Positions 34,780 through 44,069 of a DNA stretch of 64,000 nucleotides are shown in pieces. Under the pieces are notes generated by a model, which was given only the letters and a program-made list of their open reading frames with translations, did not search any database and was not told the DNA's origin. The position numbers were made by a program, and so were the translations under genes. Source of the DNA: Paenibacillus sp. 37 (lineage in GTDB: Bacteria > Bacillota > Bacilli > Paenibacillales > Paenibacillaceae); assembly GCF_008386395.1 (NCBI RefSeq), contig NZ_CP043761.1, forward strand, positions 6,076,001-6,140,000, in the 5' to 3' direction. Every line of letters starts with the position of its first letter. Positions within the stretch are counted from its first letter, which is position 1.

Positions 34780-36492
34780 TTATTTTTTTCGGTCCTGATC
34801 TATCGGATTTGTCATTTTGGGACGCATTCTCATCATATTTAGCGGTGCACGGATAACGAAGTCCTTCCATTCATTGATGTGATAAGGAACCGCTGGTGCC
34901 ACATAAGGTACGCCAAAGCTTGAGAGTCGTGCCAGATGCGTACACACAAGCAGAAAGAACATAACCACGCCAAACAATCCGAGTACGGCTGCGCTGAACA
35001 TAGCGGCAAATCGGAGAATCCGTAGTGTTAATCCCGCACTATAGACTGGAATCGTAAAGGAAGAAATGGCCGTAACCGCTACGACAATGACCAGAAATTG
35101 GCTTATAATTCCCGCCTGCACTGCTGCTTGGCCAATAATCAGACCTCCTACGATACCCATCGCTGGCGCAATTGGTTTAGGCAGCCGTATCCCTGCCTCC
35201 CTCAGAATTTCAATCGAAAGTTCCATGATCAGTACTTCAATGATCGAAGGAAACGGCACGCCTGTCCGCGTTTCAATAATCGTCAGTACCAGCTTCGTTG
35301 GAATAAGACCCGGATGGAAGGAGATAAACGAGATATAGAGCGCAGGAGCAAGCAATGCCAGCATCGCGGCCATAAAACGCAGCACTCGCAAAAATGTTCC
35401 GGGAATCCAGCGTTCATAATAGTCCTCGGGTGACTGAAGCAACATGCTAAAGGTCACCGGTACAATTAATACAAATGGCGTTCCATCCAGCAAAATTGCC
35501 ACTCGGCCTTCCAGAAGGGCACCCATTACCCGGTCAGGTCTTTCTGTATTCAGTACCTGCTGAAAAGGACTCAGCGTATTATCTTCGATGAGTTGTTCCA
35601 CATAACCTGATTCCAGCATCGAATCCATATCCATCTCTTCAATTCGCTTGCATACTTCAGCCACGAGTTTGGGATCGGCAATATCCTGAATATAGGCTAT
35701 CGCCAAATCTTTTTTGATCCGTGAACCCACTTCATACTTCTTAATAAACAGGCTCTGATCACTTCCATAACGACGCAAAATGCCTGTATTATCGCTTAAT
35801 TGCTCTGTAAAACCAATACGAGGTCCACGGAGCAATCCCTCTGACAACGGTTCATTTACACCACGTGTTTTGATCTTATGAGCTCCAATTAATAGAGCTC
35901 CCGGCAATCCATCGACCAACAGTGCATTCTTGCCAAAAAGCACGCCAACTGAGACCTTTTGAAGGGACTGGGTCTCCTCAATCAAACTGACAGGTAGTAG
36001 CTGATCTTGCAGGTAGGCCGATAGTAAATGTGCATTATCCGGATGGAGGAAACCCTCCCGCTTAAGCTCTGGAACGCCCTCCAACATTAATGGTGTAATC
36101 AGGTGATCATCGATTAAATCTTGATCTACCAGGCCTTCGGTATATATGACGGCTGCCCGTGTATTCGTTCCCCTAATCGTAAATTCCCGAATATGCACGT
36201 CAGCATTTTGACCAAAGCTTTCTCTTACACTGGTCAGATCCGTATTGTACTTGCCGGTTAATTTAATATTCGCATATTGGCCTGTTTCGGTCCCTTCACC
36301 CTGCCCTTTAGCTGCTGGCGAGATATCCTTCGAGGATACGGACGATTGCTTCGAACGAGAGAAGCTTCCGCGCTTAATGGCAGCATTGATCCAGCGCGCG
36401 CTCAAGGTAATACCAATTGGAATGATGAAGACCAAGAATGCCTGGATCCATATGGACCAATCCGGCACGTAGGATACAATTGTTGACCACAT
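34780..36492 (-). CDS. spore germination receptor subunit A (GerA family)
   Basis: A 570-residue protein with an N-terminal membrane helix (IQAFLVFIIPIGITLSARW) that precedes the soluble GerA domain. The family core includes ADVHIREFTIRGT, GLVDQDLIDDHLITPLM, GRVAILLDGTPFVLIVPVTF and FPSIIEVLIMELSIEILREAGIRLPKPI, and the C-terminal membrane helices follow. The frame extends to 36564 but the ATG at 36492 follows GGGGTGGGA. First gene of the gerA-B-C operon; expression in the forespore by sigma-G would be usual, but I could not assign a promoter with confidence. The germinant is unknown. Confidence 0.93.
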   Translation of the reverse strand: MWSTIVSYVPDWSIWIQAFLVFIIPIGITLSARWINAAIKRGSFSRSKQSSVSSKDISPAAKGQGEGTETGQYANIKLTGKYNTDLTSVRESFGQNADVHIREFTIRGTNTRAAVIYTEGLVDQDLIDDHLITPLMLEGVPELKREGFLHPDNAHLLSAYLQDQLLPVSLIEETQSLQKVSVGVLFGKNALLVDGLPGALLIGAHKIKTRGVNEPLSEGLLRGPRIGFTEQLSDNTGILRRYGSDQSLFIKKYEVGSRIKKDLAIAYIQDIADPKLVAEVCKRIEEMDMDSMLESGYVEQLIEDNTLSPFQQVLNTERPDRVMGALLEGRVAILLDGTPFVLIVPVTFSMLLQSPEDYYERWIPGTFLRVLRFMAAMLALLAPALYISFISFHPGLIPTKLVLTIIETRTGVPFPSIIEVLIMELSIEILREAGIRLPKPIAPAMGIVGGLIIGQAAVQAGIISQFLVIVVAVTAISSFTIPVYSAGLTLRILRFAAMFSAAVLGLFGVVMFFLLVCTHLARLSSFGVPYVAPAVPYHINEWKDFVIRAPLNMMRMRPKMTNPIDQDRKK

Positions 36493-36595
36493 GTTCCCAC
36501 CCCAACATTTCTCTGCATGACAAAGCTGCAGGTATTCCCAAGTATTGTGTCCCCGTTTGATCACAATAATTCCCGTTTTTTTGTGTACAGAACAG

Positions 36596-36628
36596 CAAAA
36601 AAAAAGCGGTTCCTGTATTAGGAACCAC
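36596..36628 (-). terminator. intrinsic terminator of the PAS/chemoreceptor-like gene
   Basis: On the minus strand GTGGTTCC, loop TAATACA, GGAACCGC, then nine T. Confidence 0.92.
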
Positions 36629-36641
36629 TATTTGCTCTATA

Positions 36642-37562
36642 TTATACGATTCTGGTCACATGCTCCGCTTTGGCATCCAACAAGTGAGCTGATGCAGCAA
36701 TTGCTGTAAAATCATTCAGTGCAATCTCAATCTGCTTCTGGCTCTGCTCCACATATTCTTCTACCTTTTTGGTACCGCCTGTGATATTACCAATCTCCTT
36801 CGTTATTCCGGTAACGCTATCACGAATCTCATTAATCGAACTCTCCACCATTGCGGATAGTTTCTTAACTTCCTTGGCCACGATATCGAATCCTCGTCCA
36901 AATTCTCCTGCATGTGCAGCCTCAATGGCAGCATTCAACGCGAGCAGTTGCGTCTGAGACGAAATCTCGCGTATCGTTCGTACCACGCCCTGAATTGATC
37001 CGGCTTGTTCCTGCAAATGAGTCAACGTTGCACGGTTAGAAGTCGACACCTCAGAGATATAGGAGATACTTGACATTAATTCCTGGCTCCGTTCAATGCC
37101 TACATCTGCCTGCCCATTCAGTTCATGGGACATCGTTTTCAGCTCATTCACTACGACCGAAATGTTGTTCTGACGGTTGGTAATGTTGGTGGCGATTTTG
37201 GAGACACCAAGTATCTTCTGATTCGTCTCATCGTACACCGGCATATATGTCGCCTCAAGCCATACGGAATTCCCCTTTGCATCCTTGCGTTCAACCTTGT
37301 CCTGGAAGCTGACACCATTAAATATGCTATTCCAAAAAGCATCATAGTCCGGGGTATTTGCAAATTGACCAAAGCATAGTTGCTGATGCTTCATGCCATA
37401 CATCTCATCTACCGTATATCCCATCGTTTGGGCAAAGACTTCATTCACGTAGGTTACCCGGCGATCCAGATTGAATCGAATGATAGCAAGATTTTTCTCC
37501 ATCGCCTTGATGACCATTGCATCGGTGACAACATCTTTCTTTTCCATATCTAATATAGACAC
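36642..37562 (-). CDS. soluble PAS domain / methyl-accepting chemotaxis-type signal protein
   Basis: A 306-residue cytoplasmic protein without membrane helices. A PAS domain (about 20-130; AIIRFNLDRRVTYVNEVFAQTMGYT, GVSKIATNIT) is joined to a short coiled coil and an MCP signalling tip (QTQLLALNAAIEAAHAGEFGRGFDIVAKEVKKLS) that contacts CheA and CheW. It ends shortly after the tip. The PAS domain could hold flavin or heme and sense redox or oxygen; that is inference. The start is GTG 37562 with GGGGG 7 bases upstream; the earlier in-frame ATG at 37583 has no ribosome site. Single gene with its own terminator. Confidence 0.82.
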   Translation of the reverse strand: MSILDMEKKDVVTDAMVIKAMEKNLAIIRFNLDRRVTYVNEVFAQTMGYTVDEMYGMKHQQLCFGQFANTPDYDAFWNSIFNGVSFQDKVERKDAKGNSVWLEATYMPVYDETNQKILGVSKIATNITNRQNNISVVVNELKTMSHELNGQADVGIERSQELMSSISYISEVSTSNRATLTHLQEQAGSIQGVVRTIREISSQTQLLALNAAIEAAHAGEFGRGFDIVAKEVKKLSAMVESSINEIRDSVTGITKEIGNITGGTKKVEEYVEQSQKQIEIALNDFTAIAASAHLLDAKAEHVTRIV

Positions 37563-38007
37563 TTGATAACCCCCACAGTTCATTCCATAATAGACAGCCT
37601 TTAACTAGCAAAAACGATCATAACAACGTATGTATCCATCAGGTTCTAGATGGCTCTACTATTGATACCCGATTTGCAGCATTTTGGATCATCTGTTGTC
37701 ATTTATTTTTTTAAGAAAATCTTTGTTTCAATGCTTCTTCAATACCCTGGATAAAAGGCATCCGTCAACATACTTTCGGTGCATGTTCATCATCCAGAAA
37801 AGAGAGGTTATAGCTTATCTTATCCGTAAAATATCTCTGTATCTACTTGTACGTATCGTAACATAGGGCAAAGAGGTATACACTTCTGTATTTGTAACGT
37901 ATTTGTAACATAATTTCTGTTTTTTAGTGGCCGTTTAGCCCCTATATACAAGAAAAACAGAACGATTTGTCGTGCATCGTCCTGTTTCTTACCCAGTCTC
38001 ATCGTTA
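37563..38007. other. gene-free stretch
   Basis: These 445 bases are AT-rich and hold no reading frame with a ribosome site. I looked for riboswitch cores and RNA genes and saw none. The only clear element is the terminator at 37951-37987. Confidence 0.6.
37951..37987 (-). terminator. terminator of the VOC protein gene
   Basis: On the minus strand AACAGGACGAT / ATCGTTCTGTT around a 9-base loop, followed by TTTCTTG; 21 bases past the stop at 38008. Confidence 0.75.
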
Positions 38008-38532
38008 TTATTTTTTTCGTGGTGTCCAGCGCTTCGCTTCACTATGATTTGGATACTGGATGCCCGCAGGGTAGGAGATCAGCTCGATCAGCATCCCCCA
38101 AGGTGCTCTTCCATACACAAACTGATTGCCTTCCCCGCCTTCAATATGACCGGACAACGCCCCAGGCTCTGTTAGCAACACCCCGCCCGCTTCTTTGAAG
38201 TGTCGTGCAGCTTCTTGCATATCGTCCACATACAACGCCATATGCTGCAATCCGTAATCCGATGCCCTAACTGGCTCCGATTGTGCTGTATTCGTGTACT
38301 GAAATAGCTCTATACTGGCGCTCTCCCCAAGAGATAACATTCGAATATGAATAACCTTTGCTCCTGAACGCAGTCCTAATTTAAGCTCTGCCTCAGGTCC
38401 TTCCTGTGGGGGATCATCCGGCATTATATGGTCATAGGCAAGTTGAGCTCCAAACGCCTGTTGTAGAAATAGTGTCGCCTGCGCCATATCCGGTACAGTT
38501 ATTCCAATATGGTCGATTCCTCTCGTAATCAT
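38008..38532 (-). CDS. VOC-superfamily (glyoxalase/dioxygenase-type) protein
   Basis: A 174-residue protein with two beta-alpha-beta-beta-beta halves: ITRGIDHIGITVPDMAQATLFLQQAFGAQL (metal His candidate H8) and LQHMALYVDDMQEAARHFKEAGG, ending WGMLIELISYP (metal Glu candidate). The frame extends to 38682, but ATG 38532 follows AGAAGGGA and begins exactly at the VOC consensus. It could be a lyase, dioxygenase or resistance protein; the substrate is unknown. Confidence 0.85.
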   Translation of the reverse strand: MITRGIDHIGITVPDMAQATLFLQQAFGAQLAYDHIMPDDPPQEGPEAELKLGLRSGAKVIHIRMLSLGESASIELFQYTNTAQSEPVRASDYGLQHMALYVDDMQEAARHFKEAGGVLLTEPGALSGHIEGGEGNQFVYGRAPWGMLIELISYPAGIQYPNHSEAKRWTPRKK

Positions 38533-38654
38533 AGTATCCCTTCTTTCCTTTATCCACTGAACTTGCTTGTACACAGCGACATCCATACCTATATGATTTA
38601 CACGAAAAGAGATCTGCTGTAACCATCGATTGCTCGAACAACCTTGTATAGAAC

Positions 38655-38693
38655 CGAAAAAAGAAGAGCGCATGATATCCATGGCTCTTCTTT
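38655..38693 (-). terminator. terminator of the PhnB-like gene
   Basis: AAAGAAGAGC / GCTCTTCTTT with a TTTTTTC tract on the minus strand. It can also act on the plus strand. Confidence 0.8.
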
Positions 38694-38759
38694 CTTTGAT
38701 GTTTTTAAGTTAGTTACAGGTTTACATACCGAGTGCTTAACTGGTGGCCTGAACTCATT

Positions 38760-39203
38760 TTAAAAATCATGCACAGTTACACATAACTGAATCGCAATGC
38801 CAAATGGGTCCCGTACAATGCCATAACCTGGGCTGAATTCATTTTGCTCGTAAGGTACCAGTACCTTCACGCCCTCATGTTGCATCAGAGAATGATACAG
38901 TTGATCGATTGTATCTTTATCCTTGGATTGAATACATAGTGACGTGCTGTTCCCCAGCTGCCATGCTCTCTCCGTGTCCATTGCTTCTTCCGCAATCATG
39001 ACTTTGTTAACCCCAATCTCCAGCACCGAATGTGTAATATACTCATCTTGACCGACAGGGTACTCAAAACCCGGGTTCATCTCCTTCATCTCTTTATAAC
39101 TTTTCTTGAATATCACCTTGGCGCCCAGAAACTCCTCATAAAAAGCAATGGCTGCTGCCGCATCACCGTTCATCGACAAAAATGGTATCACTTCAAAATT
39201 CAT
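38760..39203 (-). CDS. VOC protein of the PhnB/YjdN type
   Basis: A 147-residue protein that begins with the PhnB-like pattern EVIPFLSMNGDAAAAIAFYEEFLGAKVIFKKSYKEM and ends GYGIVRDPFGIAIQLC. This group has the 3-demethylubiquinone methyltransferase-like fold of the glyoxalase superfamily but mostly unknown roles. RBS AAGGAGG, ATG 39203. Divergent from the WYL regulator at 39291, which may control it. Confidence 0.85.
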   Translation of the reverse strand: MNFEVIPFLSMNGDAAAAIAFYEEFLGAKVIFKKSYKEMKEMNPGFEYPVGQDEYITHSVLEIGVNKVMIAEEAMDTERAWQLGNSTSLCIQSKDKDTIDQLYHSLMQHEGVKVLVPYEQNEFSPGYGIVRDPFGIAIQLCVTVHDF

Positions 39204-39290
39204 TATATTGCCTCCTTGTTCCTATTGGATTACACTTATCACTATAACAACAAAAGGTGCCAATCCATGGCACCATTAAGAGGGTTTGAT

Positions 39291-40259
39291 ATGAAAAAAT
39301 CAGAACGTATGAACCAGATGCTGCGCTTCATTAATCAAAAGCAACAGTTCACCCTGCAAGATCTCATGCAGGAGTTCCAGATCTCCAAACGAACCGCTTT
39401 AAGAGATATCGCTTCATTGGAAGAGTTAGGTGCGCCCATCTATGTCGAATATGGACGCTACGGCGGATATCGACTGCTGCAACAGATGCAGCTGCCTCCC
39501 ATTTCGTTTAATACGGGGGAGCTTCATGCTCTTTATTTTGCGATGCAGGCTCTCCGCAGCTTCTCCAACTTACCCTTTCAAGTCTCTTTCCGTACCATTC
39601 ATGAGAAATTTATGAGCGCGTTATCCGACAAGCAACGACAGGATATTGAGACCATCCAGCACCGGGTTTACTTCCAACATACCGAGCAGATCCGCGACAG
39701 TGCACATTTGGAGTTTCTGTTGATGGCTGCTGTGCAGAATATAGTGATCCAGATTACGTACGCTAATCAGCGTAGATCCACTGATCAAAGGTCATCTTCT
39801 GCAAACACCAATATCCGCACCATTCAACCCATCGCGCTCTATGCCAGGAAAGGCTATTGGTATTGCCAGGCCTATGATCTGCATAAACAAGCGTATCGTG
39901 TATTCCGCTGCGACCGTATCATTTCAGCCGAAACAACGGAGATTGAACCTTTAACTCATGTAAAGGAACTCTATTCACAGGATGCCCAATCTTTATGGAA
40001 ACCATCGGAACAAGCAATTCCATTTCAATGCCTGATTGATGAAGCCGGGATGGAGCTATTCCAGCAAGAACATTTCCCATCTATGCAGATCATCGAGCAG
40101 ATGGGACACATGTATCTTGTTGGTTCATATGAACCTCACGAACTTGATTTCATAGTGAGATATCTTGTGAGCTATGGTAAATCGATTAAGATTATAGAGC
40201 CCGTCATCTTACAGAAAGCATTAAGGCAGTACTATCTGGACTTGTTGGATCATGTATAA
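39291..40259 (+). CDS. YafY-type HTH/WYL transcriptional regulator
   Basis: A 322-residue regulator with an HTH_11 domain (FTLQDLMQEFQISKRTALRDIASLEELGAPIYVEYGRYGGYRLL), a WYL domain (VIQITYANQRR ... IRTIQPIALYARKGYWYCQAYDLHKQAYRVFRCDRI) and a WCX-like end. The frame extends to 39030, but ATG 39291 follows AAGAGGG. Divergent from the PhnB-like gene, its likely target. Confidence 0.9.
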   Translation: MKKSERMNQMLRFINQKQQFTLQDLMQEFQISKRTALRDIASLEELGAPIYVEYGRYGGYRLLQQMQLPPISFNTGELHALYFAMQALRSFSNLPFQVSFRTIHEKFMSALSDKQRQDIETIQHRVYFQHTEQIRDSAHLEFLLMAAVQNIVIQITYANQRRSTDQRSSSANTNIRTIQPIALYARKGYWYCQAYDLHKQAYRVFRCDRIISAETTEIEPLTHVKELYSQDAQSLWKPSEQAIPFQCLIDEAGMELFQQEHFPSMQIIEQMGHMYLVGSYEPHELDFIVRYLVSYGKSIKIIEPVILQKALRQYYLDLLDHV

Positions 40260-40303
40260 AGATCATATTTCTATATCCATTTTACTTCACATGCCTTTTA
40301 GCT

Positions 40304-41479
40304 CTACTCTTGGCTAACCTTTAAACTTTTTTTATTGCCAATAGCCAATTGAACGATAATCTGCAACACGATGATGATAGCCAAGCCATAAAATGCTTGC
40401 ACGAAGCTGCCTGTTAGATCGCGGAGCCAACCAATCGCCAGCGGCCCAAGTGCTCCAAGAATGTAGCCACCAGATTGAGTCATCGCGGACCAGCTACTCG
40501 CTTCCTGAGCATTTTTTGTCTCATCAATTGGCAACATGAGTGCAATCGGGAACAGTCCACCTGCACCAATACCGAGCGGGATCGCTGCGAACCACGGACT
40601 GACAGAGAGATTCAGCATCAGGACACCTATTAACTCCAACATCGCACATCCAACAAGCCAGAAGACACGTCTTTGGTATCGGTGTACAAGCATGGGAATG
40701 AATAACGTTGAGGGCAGTGATATCAATGTAAATAACGTTTGGATGTTGCCAGCAGTCTCTTGGCTATATCCATGGCTTTGAATGGCTGGCGCAAGCCAGG
40801 CGGTTAATGAATAGAAGATCGCGGCCATCAGTCCGAAGAACAGTGTCAGCACCCATGCACGCCTGTTCTTCACCGGAAGTGGTGCATGTATGACAGCCGA
40901 GGTCTGTCCGGATTGTCGCTCTGTACGCGCAGACCAAGCTAATTTTAACCAGATCGGCAATGCAATGGCAGCGAGTAATGACCATGTAGCCAAAGAACCT
41001 CTCCAAGATCCCCCCAACGTATGCTGAAGCGGAACCGATAATCCCACACTAATGCTGGCCCCCATCACCATTGCCGTAGAGTAGATGCCGACCATGGCTG
41101 CCACTCGGTTAGGGAAATACTGCTTAATGAAGCTGGACAACAGCGGCCCTGCCAATGCAATCCCTACACCTGACAGAAAAGAAGTGAACATCATCAACGG
41201 AGTTGCGCCTACGAACAATCGTAATCCTGTACCTATCCCAATAAGGATTAAAGCCAGCACAATGGCACCTTCGTTCCCCCACCTTCTACTTAGTCTTACA
41301 GAGAATGGAGCGAATATGCCCATACATAATACCGGTAGTGTAGTTAACAGACTGGCGGTCATGCCGCTCAAACCCAGATCATTCTGTATGGTACTCATCA
41401 GAGGAGAAATGGAAGTAATCGGTGGTCTTAAGTTCAGTGAAGCCAGAATAAGCGCCAATACAATATAAAAAAATTTCAT
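40304..41479 (-). CDS. MFS transporter of the CynX/NimT family
   Basis: A 391-residue transporter with 12 helices. NLRPPITSISPLM in helix 1 and RWGNEGAIVLALILIGIG-type loops are characteristic of the CynX/NimT/YycB group, associated with cyanate and nitroimidazole transport. RBS GAGGTGATCC, ATG 41479. It is divergent from a LysR gene, the usual arrangement for regulated transporters. The substrate cannot be told. Confidence 0.88.
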   Translation of the reverse strand: MKFFYIVLALILASLNLRPPITSISPLMSTIQNDLGLSGMTASLLTTLPVLCMGIFAPFSVRLSRRWGNEGAIVLALILIGIGTGLRLFVGATPLMMFTSFLSGVGIALAGPLLSSFIKQYFPNRVAAMVGIYSTAMVMGASISVGLSVPLQHTLGGSWRGSLATWSLLAAIALPIWLKLAWSARTERQSGQTSAVIHAPLPVKNRRAWVLTLFFGLMAAIFYSLTAWLAPAIQSHGYSQETAGNIQTLFTLISLPSTLFIPMLVHRYQRRVFWLVGCAMLELIGVLMLNLSVSPWFAAIPLGIGAGGLFPIALMLPIDETKNAQEASSWSAMTQSGGYILGALGPLAIGWLRDLTGSFVQAFYGLAIIIVLQIIVQLAIGNKKSLKVSQE

Positions 41480-41647
41480 TATGGATCACCTCATGGTAGT
41501 AGTATCGTTGCCTTCACCAAAGACCCCATTTGTTAACGACAAGATCTTCGGGTGGTGCACGATTAAGTATAGAATCATCAGAATGATTGAACAATACTAT
41601 TATTTCTATTAAAATGATTACTAAAACCAATGATTAGAGGTGAATTC

Positions 41648-42529
41648 ATGGAGATTCGTCAAATGGAAAACTTTATTACAGTGTGTGAGGAGCTTCATTT
41701 TACACGGGCAGCTGAGAAACTTGGCATATCTCAACCTACGTTGAGTCAACAGATACGTGGGTTGGAGGATGAACTTGGTGTTCCTTTGTTTGACCGTGTC
41801 GGCAAAAAAATTGTGATGACCCAGGCAGGCACTCTGTTTCTGGAGCACTGTGTACAGATGATCCGGCATTTACAGAATACCCAAGATGCGTTGGCTGAAT
41901 TTCGGAATGATCAGCGGGGACGATTGGTTATTGGTGTTCTTCCATCCGATTTGGATTACCGTATCACTCCGCTGCTCGTTGATTTTCATGCCCGATTTCC
42001 CAAGGTGCAATTGAAGGTTATCTCTTCGATCTATGTCGTAAATCAAGTGTTGGAAAATGAAGTCGACATTGGCATCGAGATCACGTCTGCCCCTGATAGG
42101 CGGCTTGTGCGCATTCCTTTGTGCAGTGAAGAATATGTACTCGTTGTTTCCGAGAATCATGATTGGGCTGAACGAAGCACCATTGAAATTCAAGAGCTAC
42201 GTGATATCCAAACGGTGATGTTCCCCGAAGGATTTACGGGCAGAGAATTGGTCGATGGCTATTGCCGTAAATATGGATTTACCCTAAATACCATCATGGA
42301 GACCAGTTCGGCAACCTCCATCATTAGCCTGGTCAAAGCCAACGTTGGAGGAACACTGCTGCCTTTTCCTCTGATCAAAGCCATGAATGAGCCTACGCTA
42401 CGTTGCATCCGAATTACAGACGATCCGCCATACCGGCACTTTGAGATCATCCATCGGTCCGACCGTTACCTAACGCAGTCGGCCAAGGCATTTATTGAGA
42501 AAACAATCGAGTATTTCAATCAAAGGTGA
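41648..42529 (+). CDS. LysR-family regulator (CynR-like)
   Basis: A 293-residue regulator: N-terminal winged helix EIRQMENFITVCEELHFTRAAEKLGISQPTLSQQIRGLEDELGVPLFDR, then a two-lobed ligand domain (RGRLVIGVLPSDLDYRITPLLVDFHARFPKVQL). The frame opens at 41630, but ATG 41648 follows AGAGGTG. Divergent from the CynX-type transporter and 21 bases ahead of a VOC gene on the same strand, so it may regulate both. Confidence 0.92.
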   Translation: MEIRQMENFITVCEELHFTRAAEKLGISQPTLSQQIRGLEDELGVPLFDRVGKKIVMTQAGTLFLEHCVQMIRHLQNTQDALAEFRNDQRGRLVIGVLPSDLDYRITPLLVDFHARFPKVQLKVISSIYVVNQVLENEVDIGIEITSAPDRRLVRIPLCSEEYVLVVSENHDWAERSTIEIQELRDIQTVMFPEGFTGRELVDGYCRKYGFTLNTIMETSSATSIISLVKANVGGTLLPFPLIKAMNEPTLRCIRITDDPPYRHFEIIHRSDRYLTQSAKAFIEKTIEYFNQR

Positions 42530-42550
42530 GATTAAAAGGAGGATACTGAA

Positions 42551-43225
42551 ATGAAAATAAGAGAAGTTGGTTTGTTGACACATCAGGTCGAGGCCATAAA
42601 AGAGTTTTACGGTACACTACTGGAAATGGATCTTGTGGAGGATAATGCAACATGCGTTTCATTCCGTGCGGGGAACTCGGTCCTCTCTTTCAAGAAGGCG
42701 CCAGAACAAGAAAAGCCCTACTATCATGTAGCATTTACGATTCCAACGAATAAACTTGCTGATGCGAAAAGGTGGGCTCAAGACCGTAACATTTCATTGC
42801 TCTCCAAAGATGGACAAGATGAATTTTATTTCCCCTACTGGGATGCAACAGCCTTCTATTTTTATGATCCAAGCGGCAACTTGATGGAATTTATCGCTCA
42901 CCATTCACTCGATAATGCAGTTGATGAAGCTTTTGAAGCGAAGCATCTGTTATGTATTAGTGAAATCGGTCTGCCTGTCGATGATGTCTCTGAGACGACA
43001 AACATATTGAATGGGCATTATCAACTTGAACCCTTTGCCGGAGACGGAAAACAATTCTCCCCTACGGGTGATGCAGAAGGCATGTTTATTGTCATTGATA
43101 AACAGATGCCCTGGTTCCCAGACGGGCGTATGCCTGGTGTATTTGCCACGGAGGTAAAAGTTGAAACTGGGCAGCCCGGTAATTTGCGTATACAGGACGA
43201 TATGTACTCGATTGAATCGATATGA
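42551..43225 (+). CDS. two-domain VOC (glyoxalase-like) protein
   Basis: A 224-residue protein with a complete first VOC module (IREVGLLTHQVEAIKEFYGTLL ... FYFYDPSGNLMEFIAHH) and a second, shorter one starting ISEIGLPVDDVSETTNIL. RBS AAAGGAGG, ATG 42551. Probably cotranscribed with the LysR gene. The C-terminal half is reduced and may lack one metal ligand. The substrate is unknown. Confidence 0.8.
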   Translation: MKIREVGLLTHQVEAIKEFYGTLLEMDLVEDNATCVSFRAGNSVLSFKKAPEQEKPYYHVAFTIPTNKLADAKRWAQDRNISLLSKDGQDEFYFPYWDATAFYFYDPSGNLMEFIAHHSLDNAVDEAFEAKHLLCISEIGLPVDDVSETTNILNGHYQLEPFAGDGKQFSPTGDAEGMFIVIDKQMPWFPDGRMPGVFATEVKVETGQPGNLRIQDDMYSIESI

Positions 43226-43268
43226 TGTAAGAACGTACTGAATGAAAAACTCAAGAGGGATTTCCAGC

Positions 43269-43589
43269 TCAATACTTACCAAAACCATCCTCACACGTGA
43301 TATCCGATTTAAGAATTTCGTACAGATTTTGTCTGGAATTCTCTAATTTATTTTGTGTTTCTTCAATTTCTGATATTTTCGCTTGGATAATGCTTGCTTG
43401 ATCATTATTTGAAAACCCATGTTTAGAGATCATAGATTGGATCTCATTGATCGTAAAACCAACAGCTAAACATTGTTTGACCACTTCCAGATGCTGAATA
43501 ATGCTCTGCGCATATATTCGATAGTTATTATGATCTCTCAGCATATGTTCATCCGGCCAATTCAACAAAATAAATGATTTTGATACCAT
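43269..43589 (-). pseudogene. MerR-family regulator lacking its N-terminal helix-turn-helix start
   Basis: The 106 readable residues match the middle and end of a MerR regulator: VSKS...LLNW (second HTH helix), RDHNNYRIYAQ (wing), VKQCLAVGFTINEIQSMISKHG, and a dimerisation coiled coil. The first 12-15 residues of the DNA-binding domain are missing, and the potential ATG at 43589 has no ribosome site. Sequence upstream of it belongs to a broken nitroreductase gene on the other strand. It is a deletion remnant, unlikely to bind DNA. Confidence 0.8.
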
Positions 43590-43905
43590 CGTCTTGGAGC
43601 GCCATTCCGTTAAAGTCTACGACCCTGAAGTGAAAATCCAGTCGCGAGGAGATGACCGAAATACTGGCGAAAGCTTCACGTGCCCCTTCGGCCATTAACA
43701 TGCAACCTTGGCGTTTCTTGTTATCGACAGTGCTGAAGGCAAAGGGAAACTTGCACCACTGGGCTCTTTTAACCAGACACAGGCACTAACGTCTTCCGCT
43801 GTCATTGCCGTATTTTACGATGCTAACAATGTTGAGTACATGGAGGAGATTTTCAGCAAATCAGTGGAAAACATTAATTATACGTTCATAAACAAAGGGT
43901 CCTGA
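43590..43905 (+). pseudogene. nitroreductase (YdgI-like), truncated at both ends with two frameshifts
   Basis: Three frames must be joined to read the protein: LERHSVKVYDPEVKI (from about 43595), then REEMTEILAKASRAPSAINMQPW (frame shift near 43652), then FLVIDSAEGKGKLAPLG...SAVIAVFYDANNVEYMEEIFSKSVE (shift near 43707). These are the FMN-binding N-terminal half of a family of about 200 residues. The start codon region and the whole C-terminal half are missing, and the frame ends inside the terminator hairpin. Not functional. Confidence 0.85.
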
Positions 43906-43932
43906 TGACAACTGTCATCAGGACCCTTTGTT
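43891..43932. terminator. strong bidirectional hairpin between the pseudogene and pmxE
   Basis: A 20-base perfect inverted repeat (43891-43910 / 43913-43932) with T-rich flanks on both sides. It would terminate the pmxE message 137 bases after its stop and any transcript of the broken nitroreductase. Between it and 44069 nothing else is seen. Confidence 0.85.
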
Positions 43933-44069
43933 ACATAACTTAAATACTTTTGTCAGGTGATAAAAAAGTCGTGAAACCACCACAAATTTTCATTACCACT
44001 TCCTCAATATACCGAATGTCGCATATAACGTGCTTAAATGATCCATTTTCACCCAAGCCGGATAAAGGA

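Noticed and set aside
37563..38007. Possible cyclic-di-GMP or other riboswitch upstream of the PAS/MCP gene
   Set aside because: I searched both strands by eye for the conserved core of the class and did not find it.
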